NCBI GenBank assembly: GCA_963772555.1
Contig: CAVYXQ010000015.1
Span: 1-64,000 of the forward strand
From: Roseiarcus sp963772555
Lineage (GTDB): Bacteria; Pseudomonadota; Alphaproteobacteria; Rhizobiales; Beijerinckiaceae
Direction: 5' to 3'
DNA length: 64,000 nucleotides
Shown here: in pieces, positions 8,676 through 18,108 of the stretch
Position numbering within the stretch: position 1 is the first letter of the stretch
Layout: every line of letters starts with the position of its first letter
Made by a program: the position numbers and the translations under genes
The notes under the pieces: model-generated
Told to the model about the DNA's origin: nothing
Database searches by the model: none
The model's input: the letters and a program-made list of their open reading frames with translations, nothing else

Positions 8676-9643
8676 CACGCCCCCTCCGTCGAACGCGCCG
8701 CCGCGGCGTACCAGTAGACGAAGAAGACGGCGAGCATGAATCCCATGCTCATCATCGCAAGCGCGCTGGCGGCGCCGACGTCGAAGTCCTCCATCGCATA
8801 GCGATAGATCATGATCGGCAGCGTTTCCGAGGCGTTGTACGGGCCGCCCTGGGTCATGATCCAGATGAAATCGAAATTGACCGCCGTCCAGATGATGTGG
8901 ATGAAGATCAGCGTCAGCGACACGATCTTGAGATGCGGCAAGGTGATGTAGACGAAGCGCCGGATCGACCCGGCCCCGTCGATGGCGGCCGACTCCAGGA
9001 TCTCGCGCGGCACCGAGAGAAGCGCCGCCAGGAGGCTGATCGTGTAGAACGGAAAGCTGCGCCAGATGTTGACGAACGAGACGGTGAGGAGCGCCGAATC
9101 GAGATTGCCGAGCCAATAGTACGGCTTGGCCATCAGGCCGAGCTTGACCATCCAGATGTTGAGGACGCCGTAGTCGGGGGTCAGCATCCAGGTCCAGTTG
9201 AGTCCGGCGACGACGATCGGGATGACCCAGGGGATGATGACGATGGCGCGGAAGACGCTGCGCGCCCGGATCGGCTGGGCGAGCGCCACCGCCGAAGCGA
9301 GGCCGAGCGCGTATTCGCCGGCAACCGAGACCATTGTCCACTCGCCGGTGCGCCAGAGCGAAGGCCAGAAATGCTCATCCTCGAGCACGGTGGCGAAATT
9401 GTCGAGACGGGCGAAGCCGCTGACGGTCGGGTTGACGAGGTTGACGTAGTGGAAGGCGCTCCACAGCACCTGCGCCAGCGGATAGGCGATCAGCACGAGC
9501 AGGAAGACGGCGGCCGGCGCGACGCAGACCGCCGCTGCCCTGCGCAGCGCGGCCCTCCGCGCGCCCAGATCGCGTCGGGCGGCCTCCTTGACGCGCGTCG
9601 CGACCGGAGCGTCGACCAGGGCTCTCACAGGGTCCGCTGTCAT
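8675..9643 (-). CDS. Carbohydrate ABC transporter permease (MalF type)
   Basis: A 322-residue permease with a long basic N-terminus (about 37 residues), then transmembrane segments starting at CVAPAAVFLLVLIAYPL. The EAA loop reads EILESAAIDGAGSIRRFVYI. The fold and length match the MalF/UgpA family. It is co-transcribed with the MalG-type partner (one-base overlap) and lies 108 bp downstream of the binding-protein gene, with a strong hairpin in that gap. Linkage to a GH4 alpha-galactosidase suggests an alpha-galactoside such as melibiose or raffinose as substrate; this is inference. Confidence 0.92.
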   Translation of the reverse strand: MTADPVRALVDAPVATRVKEAARRDLGARRAALRRAAAVCVAPAAVFLLVLIAYPLAQVLWSAFHYVNLVNPTVSGFARLDNFATVLEDEHFWPSLWRTGEWTMVSVAGEYALGLASAVALAQPIRARSVFRAIVIIPWVIPIVVAGLNWTWMLTPDYGVLNIWMVKLGLMAKPYYWLGNLDSALLTVSFVNIWRSFPFYTISLLAALLSVPREILESAAIDGAGSIRRFVYITLPHLKIVSLTLIFIHIIWTAVNFDFIWIMTQGGPYNASETLPIMIYRYAMEDFDVGAASALAMMSMGFMLAVFFVYWYAAAARSTEGA

Positions 9644-9695
9644 ACCGTTTCCGGCGGTTTGCGCCTCCTCTGGCGGGAGAAGGGTGGCCCGAAGG

Positions 9696-9730
9696 ACCGA
9701 CCCCTCTCCCGCAAGGGCAGAGGGGTCGGT
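9696..9730. repeat. 12-bp stem hairpin between binding-protein and permease genes
   Basis: ACCGACCCCTCT (9696-9707) pairs perfectly with AGAGGGGTCGGT (9719-9730). No T run follows. REP-type hairpins in this position commonly protect the 3' end of the binding-protein mRNA and give it higher expression than the permeases. The same CTCTCCCGCAAGGG core recurs at 12630-12760. Confidence 0.6.
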
Positions 9731-9751
9731 ATCACTTCGTGGCGGACGAGC

Positions 9752-11014
9752 TCAGTTGCTGCTGAGTTCGCCCGACTGCTTCAGGTCCTTGTTGATCGAC
9801 GCCGCCAGCCACTTGGCGACGGATTCCGGCTCCTCGTGCTTGAGCAGGGTGCGGCCGAGCGATTCAATCATATCCCGGGTGACCGCGCCAAGCGGCACCG
9901 GCGGGAACACGACCCCGGTCGGCGCGAGCACGGTGAAGCCCTTGCCCCACTTGCTGTCGGTCGTCACGTCGGAACGCGGCGAGTTGTTCGGGTGGACGGC
10001 CTCCTGGAACTCCTTGCCGTTCATGAAGGCGACGAAATCCCAGGTCTCCTTGGGGTGCTTGCCGGCCTTGTAGACATAGAACGGATTGATCTCGAAGAAG
10101 GTCGCCGGCTTCTCCTTGTAGGGCGGGGCGGAGATCGTCACGTCCTTCATCGCTTGTGGATTCTGCTCGGCGCGCGACTCCATCCACGCGCCGTCGATCA
10201 CCATGGCGTATTGCCCGAGCCCGAAATTGGTGTCCTCCTCCTCCCAGCCCCAGCTCGCCCCGTCGGGATTGATGACGCCCTTATCGATGAGGCTCTTGTA
10301 GAAGGCGAACACTTCCGTCGCCCTGGCGAGCTTCGCCGGGTCGTCCGCCCAAGTGTTCTTGTACTTGCCGTCGGGCTGGCGCTCGGCGAGCGACAGGCCG
10401 TTCTGGGCCAGATACATGATCAGCTCCTGCGGCGAGCGCACGCCGGTGCCGGCGATGCCGAAGCCGAACTTGCCGGTCTTCTGCTTGATCGCCTGCGAAT
10501 CGGCGATGAGCTCGTCCCAGGTCTTCGGCGGCGCGGCGATGCCCGCGGCTTTCAGCATGTCCTCATGAACGAGCAGGGCGCGGATGCCGAGATAATGGGG
10601 CATGGCGAGCAGATGGCCGTCGATCGTCAGCGCGGCCATTACGTTGGGATAGATGGCGCTCCTGTCCGGCCAGGTCTTCGCCTCCTCGGTCATGTCGCGC
10701 AAGGCGCCCATGCGCGACAGTTCGCCCAGCCATTCGGGCAGGCCCCAGCTGAGGTCCGGCGCGTCGCCGCCGGCGAGCGCGGTCAGGAGCTTGTCGTGCA
10801 GCGCGTCGTAGGTGATGTTCTGCACGTCGATCTTGACGTCCGGATGCGCCTGCTCGTAGCCGGCGATCTCCTTCTTGGCGGCGATGGCGTCCGCCTGTTG
10901 CGGGGACCACGCCACCCAGAAATGCAATGTCACCGGGTCTGCGGCGGCCAAGGGAGCGCCGAAGCCGCAAACGGCCAGCGCCGCCGCGGCGAGCCCAATC
11001 ATCAACCTCTTCAT
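9752..11014 (-). CDS. Extracellular solute-binding protein of sugar ABC importer
   Basis: A 420-residue periplasmic binding protein of the MalE/UgpB cluster. It opens with a Sec signal peptide (KRLMIGLAAAALAVCGFG, cleavage near AAA-DP) and then VTLHFWVAWSPQQADA, with the usual DLSWGLPEWLGEL and WDFVAFMNGKEFQEA elements. ATG 11014 is chosen because GGAGGA lies about eight bases upstream; an ATG six codons earlier has no such site. It is the first gene of the importer and follows the GH4 glycosidase gene at a 66-bp distance on the same strand, suggesting a single catabolic operon for a galactoside. Confidence 0.92.
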   Translation of the reverse strand: MKRLMIGLAAAALAVCGFGAPLAAADPVTLHFWVAWSPQQADAIAAKKEIAGYEQAHPDVKIDVQNITYDALHDKLLTALAGGDAPDLSWGLPEWLGELSRMGALRDMTEEAKTWPDRSAIYPNVMAALTIDGHLLAMPHYLGIRALLVHEDMLKAAGIAAPPKTWDELIADSQAIKQKTGKFGFGIAGTGVRSPQELIMYLAQNGLSLAERQPDGKYKNTWADDPAKLARATEVFAFYKSLIDKGVINPDGASWGWEEEDTNFGLGQYAMVIDGAWMESRAEQNPQAMKDVTISAPPYKEKPATFFEINPFYVYKAGKHPKETWDFVAFMNGKEFQEAVHPNNSPRSDVTTDSKWGKGFTVLAPTGVVFPPVPLGAVTRDMIESLGRTLLKHEEPESVAKWLAASINKDLKQSGELSSN

Positions 11015-11080
11015 CGGAACGTCCTCCTCCACTTTATCTTACAAGCCCCGCGCCGTCCCTGACGGACCGCGGGCGCTTCG

Positions 11081-12571
11081 TCAGACGACCGCCGGATTCC
11101 CGGCGCTCGATTTGCGCTTCTCGACCTGCGCGGCGCGCAATTCCTCGACCGAGCGGACCGGCCGACGCGCCGCGCCCTCACGCTCCGTCTTCCGCGTCGG
11201 AGCGGACATGAGCCGCTTGCGGGCGGCGTCCATCGCATGGGCGTATTGCGGCAGCCATTGGCTTTGCGCCACCAGCATTTCGTCGACCATTCGCCAGACC
11301 TCGTCGGGCGAGCAGATCGCGCCGACCAGCGGATCGTGCAGCACCGCGAGCTTGAGCAGGTCGACGTCGCCCGTGACCGCCGCCTCGACCGACATCCGCT
11401 GCACGTTGATCGAGGCCGTGCAAGTCGCGGCGCAGGCCATAGGCAGCGTCAGGCCGGCGCTCATGTTGAGCCCGAAGCGGTCGGCGTAGCCGGGCGTTTC
11501 GACGATCGCATCGGAGGCGAGGTTGGTCACAAGGCCAATATTCTTCACATTGAAGTGGCCCCGATAAGGACGGCCGGTCTCCAGCGCCTCGAGGATATGG
11601 CTCGCATGTTCGTCGGTGCGGGCGGCGGGATCGATCGGCTTCCTGGCTTCCTCGAGAATGACCGGAAAATCGGTCTCGAACCAGTTGCGCGTCTCGGTGC
11701 AGTAGCGCAGGTAGCCGCCGGTCTCGCCGTGGATCCATTCCGACATGTCGATCCAGCGGCCGATCTCGTCCGGCCGCTTGCGATACCAGGGCAGATATTC
11801 CGACAGGTGGCCGTTGCTCTCGGTCGAATAGACGCCGAACCGCTTGAGGACGTCGATCCGCAGCTTTTCCTGCCGCGAATAGACGGGATGGCGCTCGAAC
11901 GCCGCGACCAGTTCGTCACGGCCGATGCGCCGGCCGCGGAAGCGGACGTCGATGTACCAGGTCTGATGATTGATGCCGGAGCAGATGTATTCGACCTCGT
12001 GCGGGTCGTCGGCGCCGAGCGCCTCGGCGATCTGACGCCAGCCGTGTTGGACCCCGTGGCAGAGGCCGATCGTCTCCACCTTGCCGTGGTCGATCGCTGC
12101 CCAGGTGTTCATCGCCATGGGATTGGCGTAGTTGAGAAACTTGGCCCCGGGCTCGCAAACGGCGCGAATGTCGGCGCAGAAGTCGAGAACAGCCGGAATC
12201 GAACGCTGGCCGTAAAGGATGCCGCCGGCGCAGATGGTGTCGCCGACGCACTGGTCGACGCCATATTGCAGCGGAATGCGGATGTCGTCGGCGAAGGCTT
12301 CGAGGCCGCCGATGCGGGCGCAATTGATCACGTAGCGGGCGCCTTCGAGCGCCCGGCGCCGGTCGAGCGAGGCGGTGACGCGCGCCGGCAGCCGGTTGAC
12401 CGAAACGATGGTCTCCAGAATTTGCCGCACCATGCCGAGATTGCGCGCATCGATATCGGTGAGCGCGATGTCGACGTCCTGGAGCTCCGGCACGCACAGA
12501 ACGTCGGTGACGAGCTTCCTCGTGAAACCGACGCTGCCCGCCCCGATGATCGCGATCTTCACCCCCGGCAT
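11081..12571 (-). CDS. Glycoside hydrolase family 4, alpha-galactosidase-like
   Basis: A 496-residue GH4 enzyme. This family cleaves glycosides by an NAD+- and Mn2+-dependent oxidation-elimination mechanism. The N-terminal dinucleotide fold is IAIIGAGSVGFTRKL. Family motifs follow: NYANPMAMNTWA, GLCHGVQHGW (metal-binding Cys) and CSGINHQTWY (metal-binding His). These resemble the MelA-type alpha-galactosidase branch more than 6-phospho-glucosidases, and no PTS gene is nearby, which fits a non-phosphorylated substrate taken up by the adjacent ABC importer. The start could instead be the GTG three codons on. An AraC-type gene lies divergently upstream. Confidence 0.88.
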   Translation of the reverse strand: MPGVKIAIIGAGSVGFTRKLVTDVLCVPELQDVDIALTDIDARNLGMVRQILETIVSVNRLPARVTASLDRRRALEGARYVINCARIGGLEAFADDIRIPLQYGVDQCVGDTICAGGILYGQRSIPAVLDFCADIRAVCEPGAKFLNYANPMAMNTWAAIDHGKVETIGLCHGVQHGWRQIAEALGADDPHEVEYICSGINHQTWYIDVRFRGRRIGRDELVAAFERHPVYSRQEKLRIDVLKRFGVYSTESNGHLSEYLPWYRKRPDEIGRWIDMSEWIHGETGGYLRYCTETRNWFETDFPVILEEARKPIDPAARTDEHASHILEALETGRPYRGHFNVKNIGLVTNLASDAIVETPGYADRFGLNMSAGLTLPMACAATCTASINVQRMSVEAAVTGDVDLLKLAVLHDPLVGAICSPDEVWRMVDEMLVAQSQWLPQYAHAMDAARKRLMSAPTRKTEREGAARRPVRSVEELRAAQVEKRKSSAGNPAVV

Positions 12572-12626
12572 TTCCTCTCTCGCTCCTCCTCACAAGCGAC
12601 CCCGCACCGCCCCTACGGTGTTGCGC

Positions 12627-12760
12627 CCCCTTCTCCCCTTGCGGGAGAAGGTGGCGTCCCGCAGGGGCGCCGGATGAGGGGTCGGCGCCGTCAGGCGCGT
12701 TGATGGCGGCCCGCCTGACGAACCCCTCGCCCCCCGACCCCCGCAAGGGGAGAGGCGCGA
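12627..12760. repeat. REP/BIME-like palindrome cluster between alpha-galactosidase gene and araC
   Basis: Two facing palindromic units: CCTTCTCCCCTTGCGGGAGAAGG followed by a GGCGCCGGATGAGGGGTCGG tail, and CTCGCCCCCCGACCCCCGCAAGGGG near the other end. The unit with its GCCGGATGAGGG tail recurs at 19560-19735. It takes up most of the divergent intergenic space, so the galactoside promoters must overlap or flank it. Confidence 0.7.
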
Positions 12761-12763
12761 AGG

Positions 12764-13744
12764 GTGAAATTTGCTCGCCCGCAAACTCCGATTTTGTGCG
12801 ATTATGCCTCGCCGATCCGGGCGCGAAAGAGGATACTTGTGCTTCTGACGGGTAATTCTGTGCTGGAGGCCATGCGGGCGCGCGGGCCGGGGCGATGCGC
12901 CGTCTCGATGGCCCGCAGCCGACACCGGCTGCACGTCATGCCGACCAGCACCGGCTATGAGATCGCCAGCGACGCTTCCTACCGCTGGAACGGCCGCGAG
13001 CGCGGCCAGACGCCGTTCGCGGTGGTGCAGCACACTCTGGCCGGGGCGGGACGCCTGCAATACGAACGCCATCAGCGAACCGTCAGACTCGGCGAGACGA
13101 TGCTCGTCCTCATCCCGCATCAGCACCAATACTGGATCGAGAACGGCGAGCGCTGGGAGTTCTTCTGGATCGCCACGACCGGCCAGGAGGCGCTCCGGCT
13201 CTGCCGGGCGATTCTGGCCGCAATCGGCCCGGTCTTCCGCCTGCAGCCCGAGACGATCGCGCGGCTGGCCGCCACGAGCCTGGCGCTACGGGATGGCGAG
13301 GCGAAGTCCGCTGGCGAGGCTTCGGCCATGGCCTACGCGGCGACGATGGCGCTTTACGACGATCTTCTCGGCGGCGAAGGCGGCGCCAGAGACGCCCGCC
13401 CGCGAACGATCGACCATGTTCTCGCGCATGTCAGGGGCCATCTCGACGAGCCGCTCGACGTCCAGGGGCTGGCCGACCTCGCTGGATTGAGCCGCGCCCA
13501 CTTCTCGCGGGTGTTCAAGGCGTGCGAAGGCGTCTCGCCGGCCGAGTTCGTGCTTGCGGAGCGGATGCGGCACGCCGCCAGCCTCCTCGTCGCCGGCGCC
13601 ACGAGCGTCAAGGAGGTGTCGCGCGATTGCGGCTTCGACGATCCGAATTATTTCGCCAAGGCGTTCCGCCGGAGCTTCGGCGCCAGTCCGACCGAGTTCC
13701 GCACGACGGGCATGTATTCCGATTGCGCCCGGCGCACCGGCTGA
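12764..13744 (+). CDS. AraC family transcriptional regulator
   Basis: The C-terminal 100 residues carry the two helix-turn-helix units of AraC/XylS proteins (LAGLSRAHFSRVFKACEG and DPNYFAKAFRRSFGASPTEF). The N-terminal part holds a cupin-like sensor (RLQYERHQRTVRLGETMLVL). GTG 12764 is the longest start, but it begins at the edge of a REP element. ATG 12872, just after GGAGG, or ATG 12935 may be the real start. The gene is divergent from the GH4/importer operon and is probably its activator, responding to the imported galactoside; this is inferred from position. Confidence 0.85.
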   Translation: MKFARPQTPILCDYASPIRARKRILVLLTGNSVLEAMRARGPGRCAVSMARSRHRLHVMPTSTGYEIASDASYRWNGRERGQTPFAVVQHTLAGAGRLQYERHQRTVRLGETMLVLIPHQHQYWIENGERWEFFWIATTGQEALRLCRAILAAIGPVFRLQPETIARLAATSLALRDGEAKSAGEASAMAYAATMALYDDLLGGEGGARDARPRTIDHVLAHVRGHLDEPLDVQGLADLAGLSRAHFSRVFKACEGVSPAEFVLAERMRHAASLLVAGATSVKEVSRDCGFDDPNYFAKAFRRSFGASPTEFRTTGMYSDCARRTG

Positions 13745-13748
13745 AGCG

Positions 13749-13811
13749 CCTTGGTGCTCCTTGGTGTCCTTTGTGGTCAACAATCACCACGAAGAACACG
13801 AAGGGACACGA
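13749..13811. repeat. Inverted repeat of the CACCACGAAG type
   Basis: TCCTTTGTGGT faces ACCACGAAGAACACGAAGG around a short spacer in the convergent gap between araC and the amidase gene. Repeats of this GTGTTCTTCGTGGT kind are dispersed in many genomes. It may also act as a bidirectional terminator here. Confidence 0.5.
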
Positions 13812-13873
13812 AGTCAGGCTCCGCCGCCCGGAAACGGCCCCATCACGAGGCGCGGCGGGCGACGGCCTAGGGC

Positions 13874-15227
13874 CTACTCACCGGCCCTCACCGCGTCCTC
13901 CGCGCTTCGCGCAGCCGACAGCAGGCGCCGGTCGCGGCCTGTCTCGCCCATCAGCATGAAGCCTGCCGGCGCGCGGCCCGTCGCGTGGCAGGGGATCGAG
14001 ATCGCGGGCCGGTCGAGAAAATTGGCGATCGCCGTATTGCGCAGAATGAGCGTGTTGAGAGCCCGCGACGCCGCGAGGTCGCCGAGCTCGCCGAGCGCGG
14101 GCGGCGCGATCGGGACGGTCGGCAGGGCGAGCGCGTCGAAGCCGCGGGTTCGCGCGTCGACCGCGGCGCGGAGGCGGGCCCGATCGCTCAAAAGGTCGAT
14201 GTAGTCGGCCGCGCTCTTTCCCCTGGCCGCCTCGAGCCGCGCGCGCACCCAGGGATCGTATTGCGCCGCGCTCGTGGCCAGGCGGCCGCGATGAACGGCG
14301 AAAGCCTCGAACTCGACGAGGGTGCCGTTGCGATAGAGGTGCGGCAGTTCGGCGAGCTCCGGCAGGCGGAGCCGCGTCAGTTTGGCGCCCGCCTTGCCGA
14401 GGCGCGCGAGCGCGTCGGCGAAGGCCGCGGCGACGGCGCCATCGAGCGACTCGTCGGCGTAGCCCTCGATCACGCCGATGGCGAGGCCGGCGAGCGGCTG
14501 AGGTTGCTCGTCGTCGCCCGGGCCACCGGAGAGGATGCTGTCGAGCGCGGCGCAACAGGACACGCTCGTCGCCAGCGGCCCAGCCGAATCGAGGCTCGGC
14601 GCGAGCGGCAAGACGCCCTTCAGCGACACGCGGGCTTGCGTCGGCTTGAACCCGACGATCCCGCAGAAGGCCGCCGGGATGCGGCACGAACCGCCGGTGT
14701 CGGTGCCAAGCGTCGCGGGCGTCATGCCGTCGGCGACGCCGACCGCCCCTCCGGACGTCGAGCCGCCGGGAACATGTCCGCGCGCCCGATCCCAGGGGCT
14801 GAGCGGCGTCCCATAATGCGGATTGGCGCCCAACGCGCCAAAGGCGAATTCGGTCATGTTGGTCTTGCCGACGATGACGAAGCCGGCGCGGCGGACCAGC
14901 GCGACGACGTCGGCGTCGGCGAGGGCCGCGGGCGCGCCCACGAGCGCGCGCGAGCCGGCGCGGGTCGGCTCGCCTTCAAAGTCGAAGAGGTCCTTGATCG
15001 ATAGCGGCACGCCGGCGAAGCGCGGCAGAGCTGCGCCCCTCGCGCGGTCGGCGTCGACGGCGTCAGCCTCAGCGCGGGCCCGCTCGGCATAGACGGTGAG
15101 AAACGCCCGTGAGCCTTCGCCCTCGGGGTCGGCGATGCGCGCGAGAACTCGCCTCGATCAAGGCGCGGCTCGTCGTCTCGCCAGCGGCGAGACGCCGCGA
15201 AAGTTCGATCAGCGTCGGCTGCGTCAC
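13874..15227 (-). CDS. Amidase (amidase signature family), single-base frameshift near N-terminus
   Basis: An amidase-signature hydrolase with the catalytic Ser-cisSer-Lys set: SIKDLFDFEG (Lys), GGSTSGGAVGVADG (cis-Ser region) and GTDTGGSCRIPAAFCG (nucleophile Ser). The downstream frame begins at MPLSIKD, but family members have about 75 more residues. These are found in another frame from GTG 15227, which has a perfect AAGGAGG at 15233-15239, and the frames meet near 15145-15150. Removing one base at GAACTC there gives exactly 450 residues, the family's normal size. It lies 10 bp after the FAD oxidase gene in the same operon. The substrate is unknown. Confidence 0.85.
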
Positions 15228-15237
15228 AGGGACCTCC

Positions 15238-16492
15238 TTAAGCGAAGCGCTCCGCCCGGAACGGCGTTGGGTCGGCGAGCGGCGTCTCCCCGGTCATCAT
15301 TTCGGCCAGAAGCCGCCCGCTGACCGGCCCGAGCGTCAGGCCGAGGTGCTGGTGGGCGAAGTCGAGCCAGAGGCCGCGCTTGCCCGGGAAGGGCCCGATG
15401 ACCGGGCGCATGTCCGGCAAGCAGGGCCGGCGGCCGAGCCAGGGGGCGGCGTCCTTGCGCGGCCCGATCGGGAACATCTCTCTGGCGAACGGCTCGATGC
15501 GCGCCAGATGCGCGGGCGACGGCGGATCATCGCGCCGCGCGAATTCGGCCCCCGTCGTCAGCCGCAGGCCCAGAGTTCATCGGCGTGACCAGATAGCCTT
15601 TCTCGAGATCGAGCACCGGCCGGTTGAGCCCGGCGTTGCCCCTCGGCTCATAATGCATGTGATAGCCGCGCTTGACGAAGAACGGCAGGCGCAGCCCATG
15701 GACGCGGACGAGGTCGTTCGACCAGGGCCCGAGCGCGATGACGACGTCGCGCGCGGCGATGCGGCCGGATTCGGTCGTCACCATCCAGCCTCCGGCCGAC
15801 GGTTCGAGGCTCCTCGCGTCGCCCTTTTCCAGCCGCCCGCCGCGCTTCTCGAACAGGGCGGCGTAGGCGCGCGTCAGCCCTTGGGGATCCGGCGTCGTCA
15901 GCGGCTCGGGAAAATGCGAGCCGCCGAGCGCGGCTTCGCCGACATGCGGCTCGAGCGCCGTCAGCGCCGCGCGGTCGAGGAAATGGGCGACGACGCCGTA
16001 GGGCTTCAGCTCCTCGACCTCGGCGTGCGCCCTCGCTTCGCCGCGCGCGCTGCGCCAGACCTTGATCCATCCCGTCGGCCGCAACAGGGCGCTCGCTCCT
16101 GCCGCCTCGGCGAGCTTGCGGTGCTCGTCGGCGGCGCCGAACACCAGCGGCGCCATCGCCTTCGCCGAGGCGGTCTTGCCGGCGTGCGTCGAGGCCTGAA
16201 AGTAGCGCCAGAGCGCCGGCGCGCTCGACGGCAGCGCGCCATAGCGGACATGCGCGCGGGGGTCCTGATTGAGCGCGGCGCGCATGAGTTCGGCCGGGGC
16301 GCGGGGAAACTGATAGGGGATGACCGCCTCGCTCTGCACGATGCCGGCGTTGCCGAAGCTCGTCTCGTCCGCCGCCTCGCCGCGCCGGTCGACGATCGCC
16401 ACGGAGCGGCCGCGCGCCTGAAGGGCGAGCGCAGCCGAAACGCCGACCATTCCGGCGCCGAGCACGATCGCATCCACCGTTCGCGAAGACAT
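15238..16492 (-). CDS. FAD-dependent D-amino-acid dehydrogenase-like oxidoreductase (DAO family), frameshifted
   Basis: A DadA-like flavoprotein with the N-terminal FAD-binding motif VLGAGMVGVSAALALQARG. The main frame runs 16492 to about 15575 and ends in noise after KGYLVTPMNS. The C-terminus continues in another frame (MFPIGPRKDAAPWLG, DFAHQHLGLTLGPVSGRLLAE) and ends at 15238. The break is at 15573-15578, where the coding strand has ATGAACTCTGGG; deleting one A gives M-T-L-G-L-R-L, the family sequence, and a 417-residue protein. It is followed by the amidase gene 10 bp downstream. Together they may process an amino-acid amide or N-acyl compound, but the substrate is not evident. Confidence 0.85.
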
Positions 16493-16591
16493 GGCCCTGC
16501 CTCGTACCCGCGCGAGCCCGTTCCGGCGCGCCTCGATTCTCGACGCCTGTTCCTATAGACCCGCGCCTGAGCGCAGCAAGAGTTCGAGCCG

Positions 16592-17899
16592 ATGATCCCC
16601 CGCTATTCCCGCCCCGAGATGACCAAGGTCTGGTCGCCCGAGACGCGCTTTCGCATCTGGTTCGAGATCGAGGCCTGCGCCTCAGAAGCCCTCGCCGAAA
16701 TCGGCGTCATCCCCAAGGAAGCGGCGAAAGCGATCTGGGACAAGGGCAGCAAGGCCAAATTCGACGTCGAGCGGATCGAGGCGATCGAGCGGACGACGAA
16801 GCACGACGTGATCGCCTTCCTCACCCACCTCGCCGAATTCGTCGGCGAAGACGCGCGCTTCGTCCATCAGGGCCTGACGAGTTCCGACGTGCTCGACACC
16901 TGCCTCGCGGTGCAGCTCAAACGGGCGAGCGACATCCTGATCGCCGACGTCGATGCGCTGCTAGCCGCGCTGAAGCGCCGCGCCTTTGAGCATAAGCTGA
17001 CGCCGACCATCGGCCGCTCGCACGGCGTCCACGCCGAGCCGACCACTTTCGGCCTCAAGCTGGCGCAGGCCTACGCCGAATTCGCCCGCGCCCGCGCCCG
17101 GCTGGTCACGGCGCGCGAGGAGATTTCGACCTGCGCCATTTCCGGCGCGGTCGGCACCTTCGCCAATGTCGATCCGCGGGTCGAAGCCCATGTCGCGGCG
17201 AAGCTCGGCCTGAGACCCGAGCCGGTCTCGACCCAGGTGATCCCGCGCGATCGGCATGCGGCCTTTTTCGCCACGCTCGGCGTCGTCGCCGCCTCGGTCG
17301 AGCGGCTGGCGACGGAAATCCGCCATCTGCAGCGCACCGAAGTCCTGGAGGCGGAGGAATATTTTGCCGAAGGGCAGAAGGGCTCCTCGGCGATGCCGCA
17401 CAAGCGCAATCCCGTGCTGGCCGAGAACCTGACGGGCCTCGCCCGCATGGTGCGCTCGGCCGTGATCCCGGCGATGGAGGACGTCGCGCTCTGGCACGAG
17501 CGCGACATCTCCCATTCCTCGGTCGAGCGGATGATCGGCCCGGACGCGACGATCACCCTCGATTTCGCCGTGGCGCGCCTGGCCGACGTGATCGACCGGC
17601 TCGTCGTCTATCCCGAGACGATGAAGAAGAACCTCGACCGGCTCGGCGGCCTCATCCACTCGCAGCGCGTGCTCCTGGCGCTGACGCAGAAGGGCGTATC
17701 GCGCGAGGGGGCCTACGAGATCGTGCAGCGCAACGCCATGCGCGTCTGGCGCGCCGAGGGCGACTTTCTGGCGCTGCTCAAGGCGGACAAGGATGTGGCC
17801 AAGGTGTTGAGTCAGAGCGAGCTCGAGGCGCTGTTCGACCTCGGCTACCACTTCGCGCACGTCGATGAGATTTTCGCGCGGGTGTTCGGGGAGCGGTAA
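16592..17899 (+). CDS. purB: Adenylosuccinate lyase
   Basis: PurB performs two fumarate-releasing steps in purine synthesis (SAICAR to AICAR, and adenylosuccinate to AMP). The 435-residue protein carries the fumarase/aspartase superfamily signature GSSAMPHKRNP with the catalytic Ser, TSSDVLDT, and the GRSHGVHAEPTTFG motif with its His. The start at ATG 16592 gives the usual IPRYSRPEM N-terminus. It is divergent from the FAD oxidase gene by 99 bp. Confidence 0.96.
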   Translation: MIPRYSRPEMTKVWSPETRFRIWFEIEACASEALAEIGVIPKEAAKAIWDKGSKAKFDVERIEAIERTTKHDVIAFLTHLAEFVGEDARFVHQGLTSSDVLDTCLAVQLKRASDILIADVDALLAALKRRAFEHKLTPTIGRSHGVHAEPTTFGLKLAQAYAEFARARARLVTAREEISTCAISGAVGTFANVDPRVEAHVAAKLGLRPEPVSTQVIPRDRHAAFFATLGVVAASVERLATEIRHLQRTEVLEAEEYFAEGQKGSSAMPHKRNPVLAENLTGLARMVRSAVIPAMEDVALWHERDISHSSVERMIGPDATITLDFAVARLADVIDRLVVYPETMKKNLDRLGGLIHSQRVLLALTQKGVSREGAYEIVQRNAMRVWRAEGDFLALLKADKDVAKVLSQSELEALFDLGYHFAHVDEIFARVFGER

Positions 17900-18108
17900 A
17901 TCGGCAGCGCTCCTAAATGGCGGCGTGTCACCTCCGGGAACGCGGGGTCCAGCGAGCCGCCTGGGTCGCGTTTGATTTCAAACTTGATGGCTCTCTCGGT
18001 TGCGGCGCGGGATCGGGAATTCGGAATTGAGTAAAGTGTCCTCGGAACCGCGCGATGCGTATGGAGTTTTGGATTGAAACGGTATAATTTTCATACTAAA
18101 TTGCAATA
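17900..18108. other. Intergenic region with a GC-rich repeat fragment and an AT-rich promoter zone
   Basis: 17925-17975 holds a fragment of the GGGAACGCGGGGTCCAG repeat that also occurs at 21416. From 18060 the sequence turns AT-rich and has a TATAAT at 18083-18088 and a GTAT/ATAC inverted pair just upstream of brnT. This is a plausible self-regulated toxin-antitoxin promoter, although no clear -35 box is seen. Confidence 0.45.

Noticed and set aside
8897..11062. Long + strand open frame opposite the sugar ABC genes
   Set aside because: Low-complexity shadow of the permease and binding-protein genes; no start signal or domain.
13874..16492. Amidase and FAD oxidase as pseudogenes
   Set aside because: Each has one indel only, all catalytic motifs are kept, ribosome site of the amidase is perfect, and restored lengths equal family norms.
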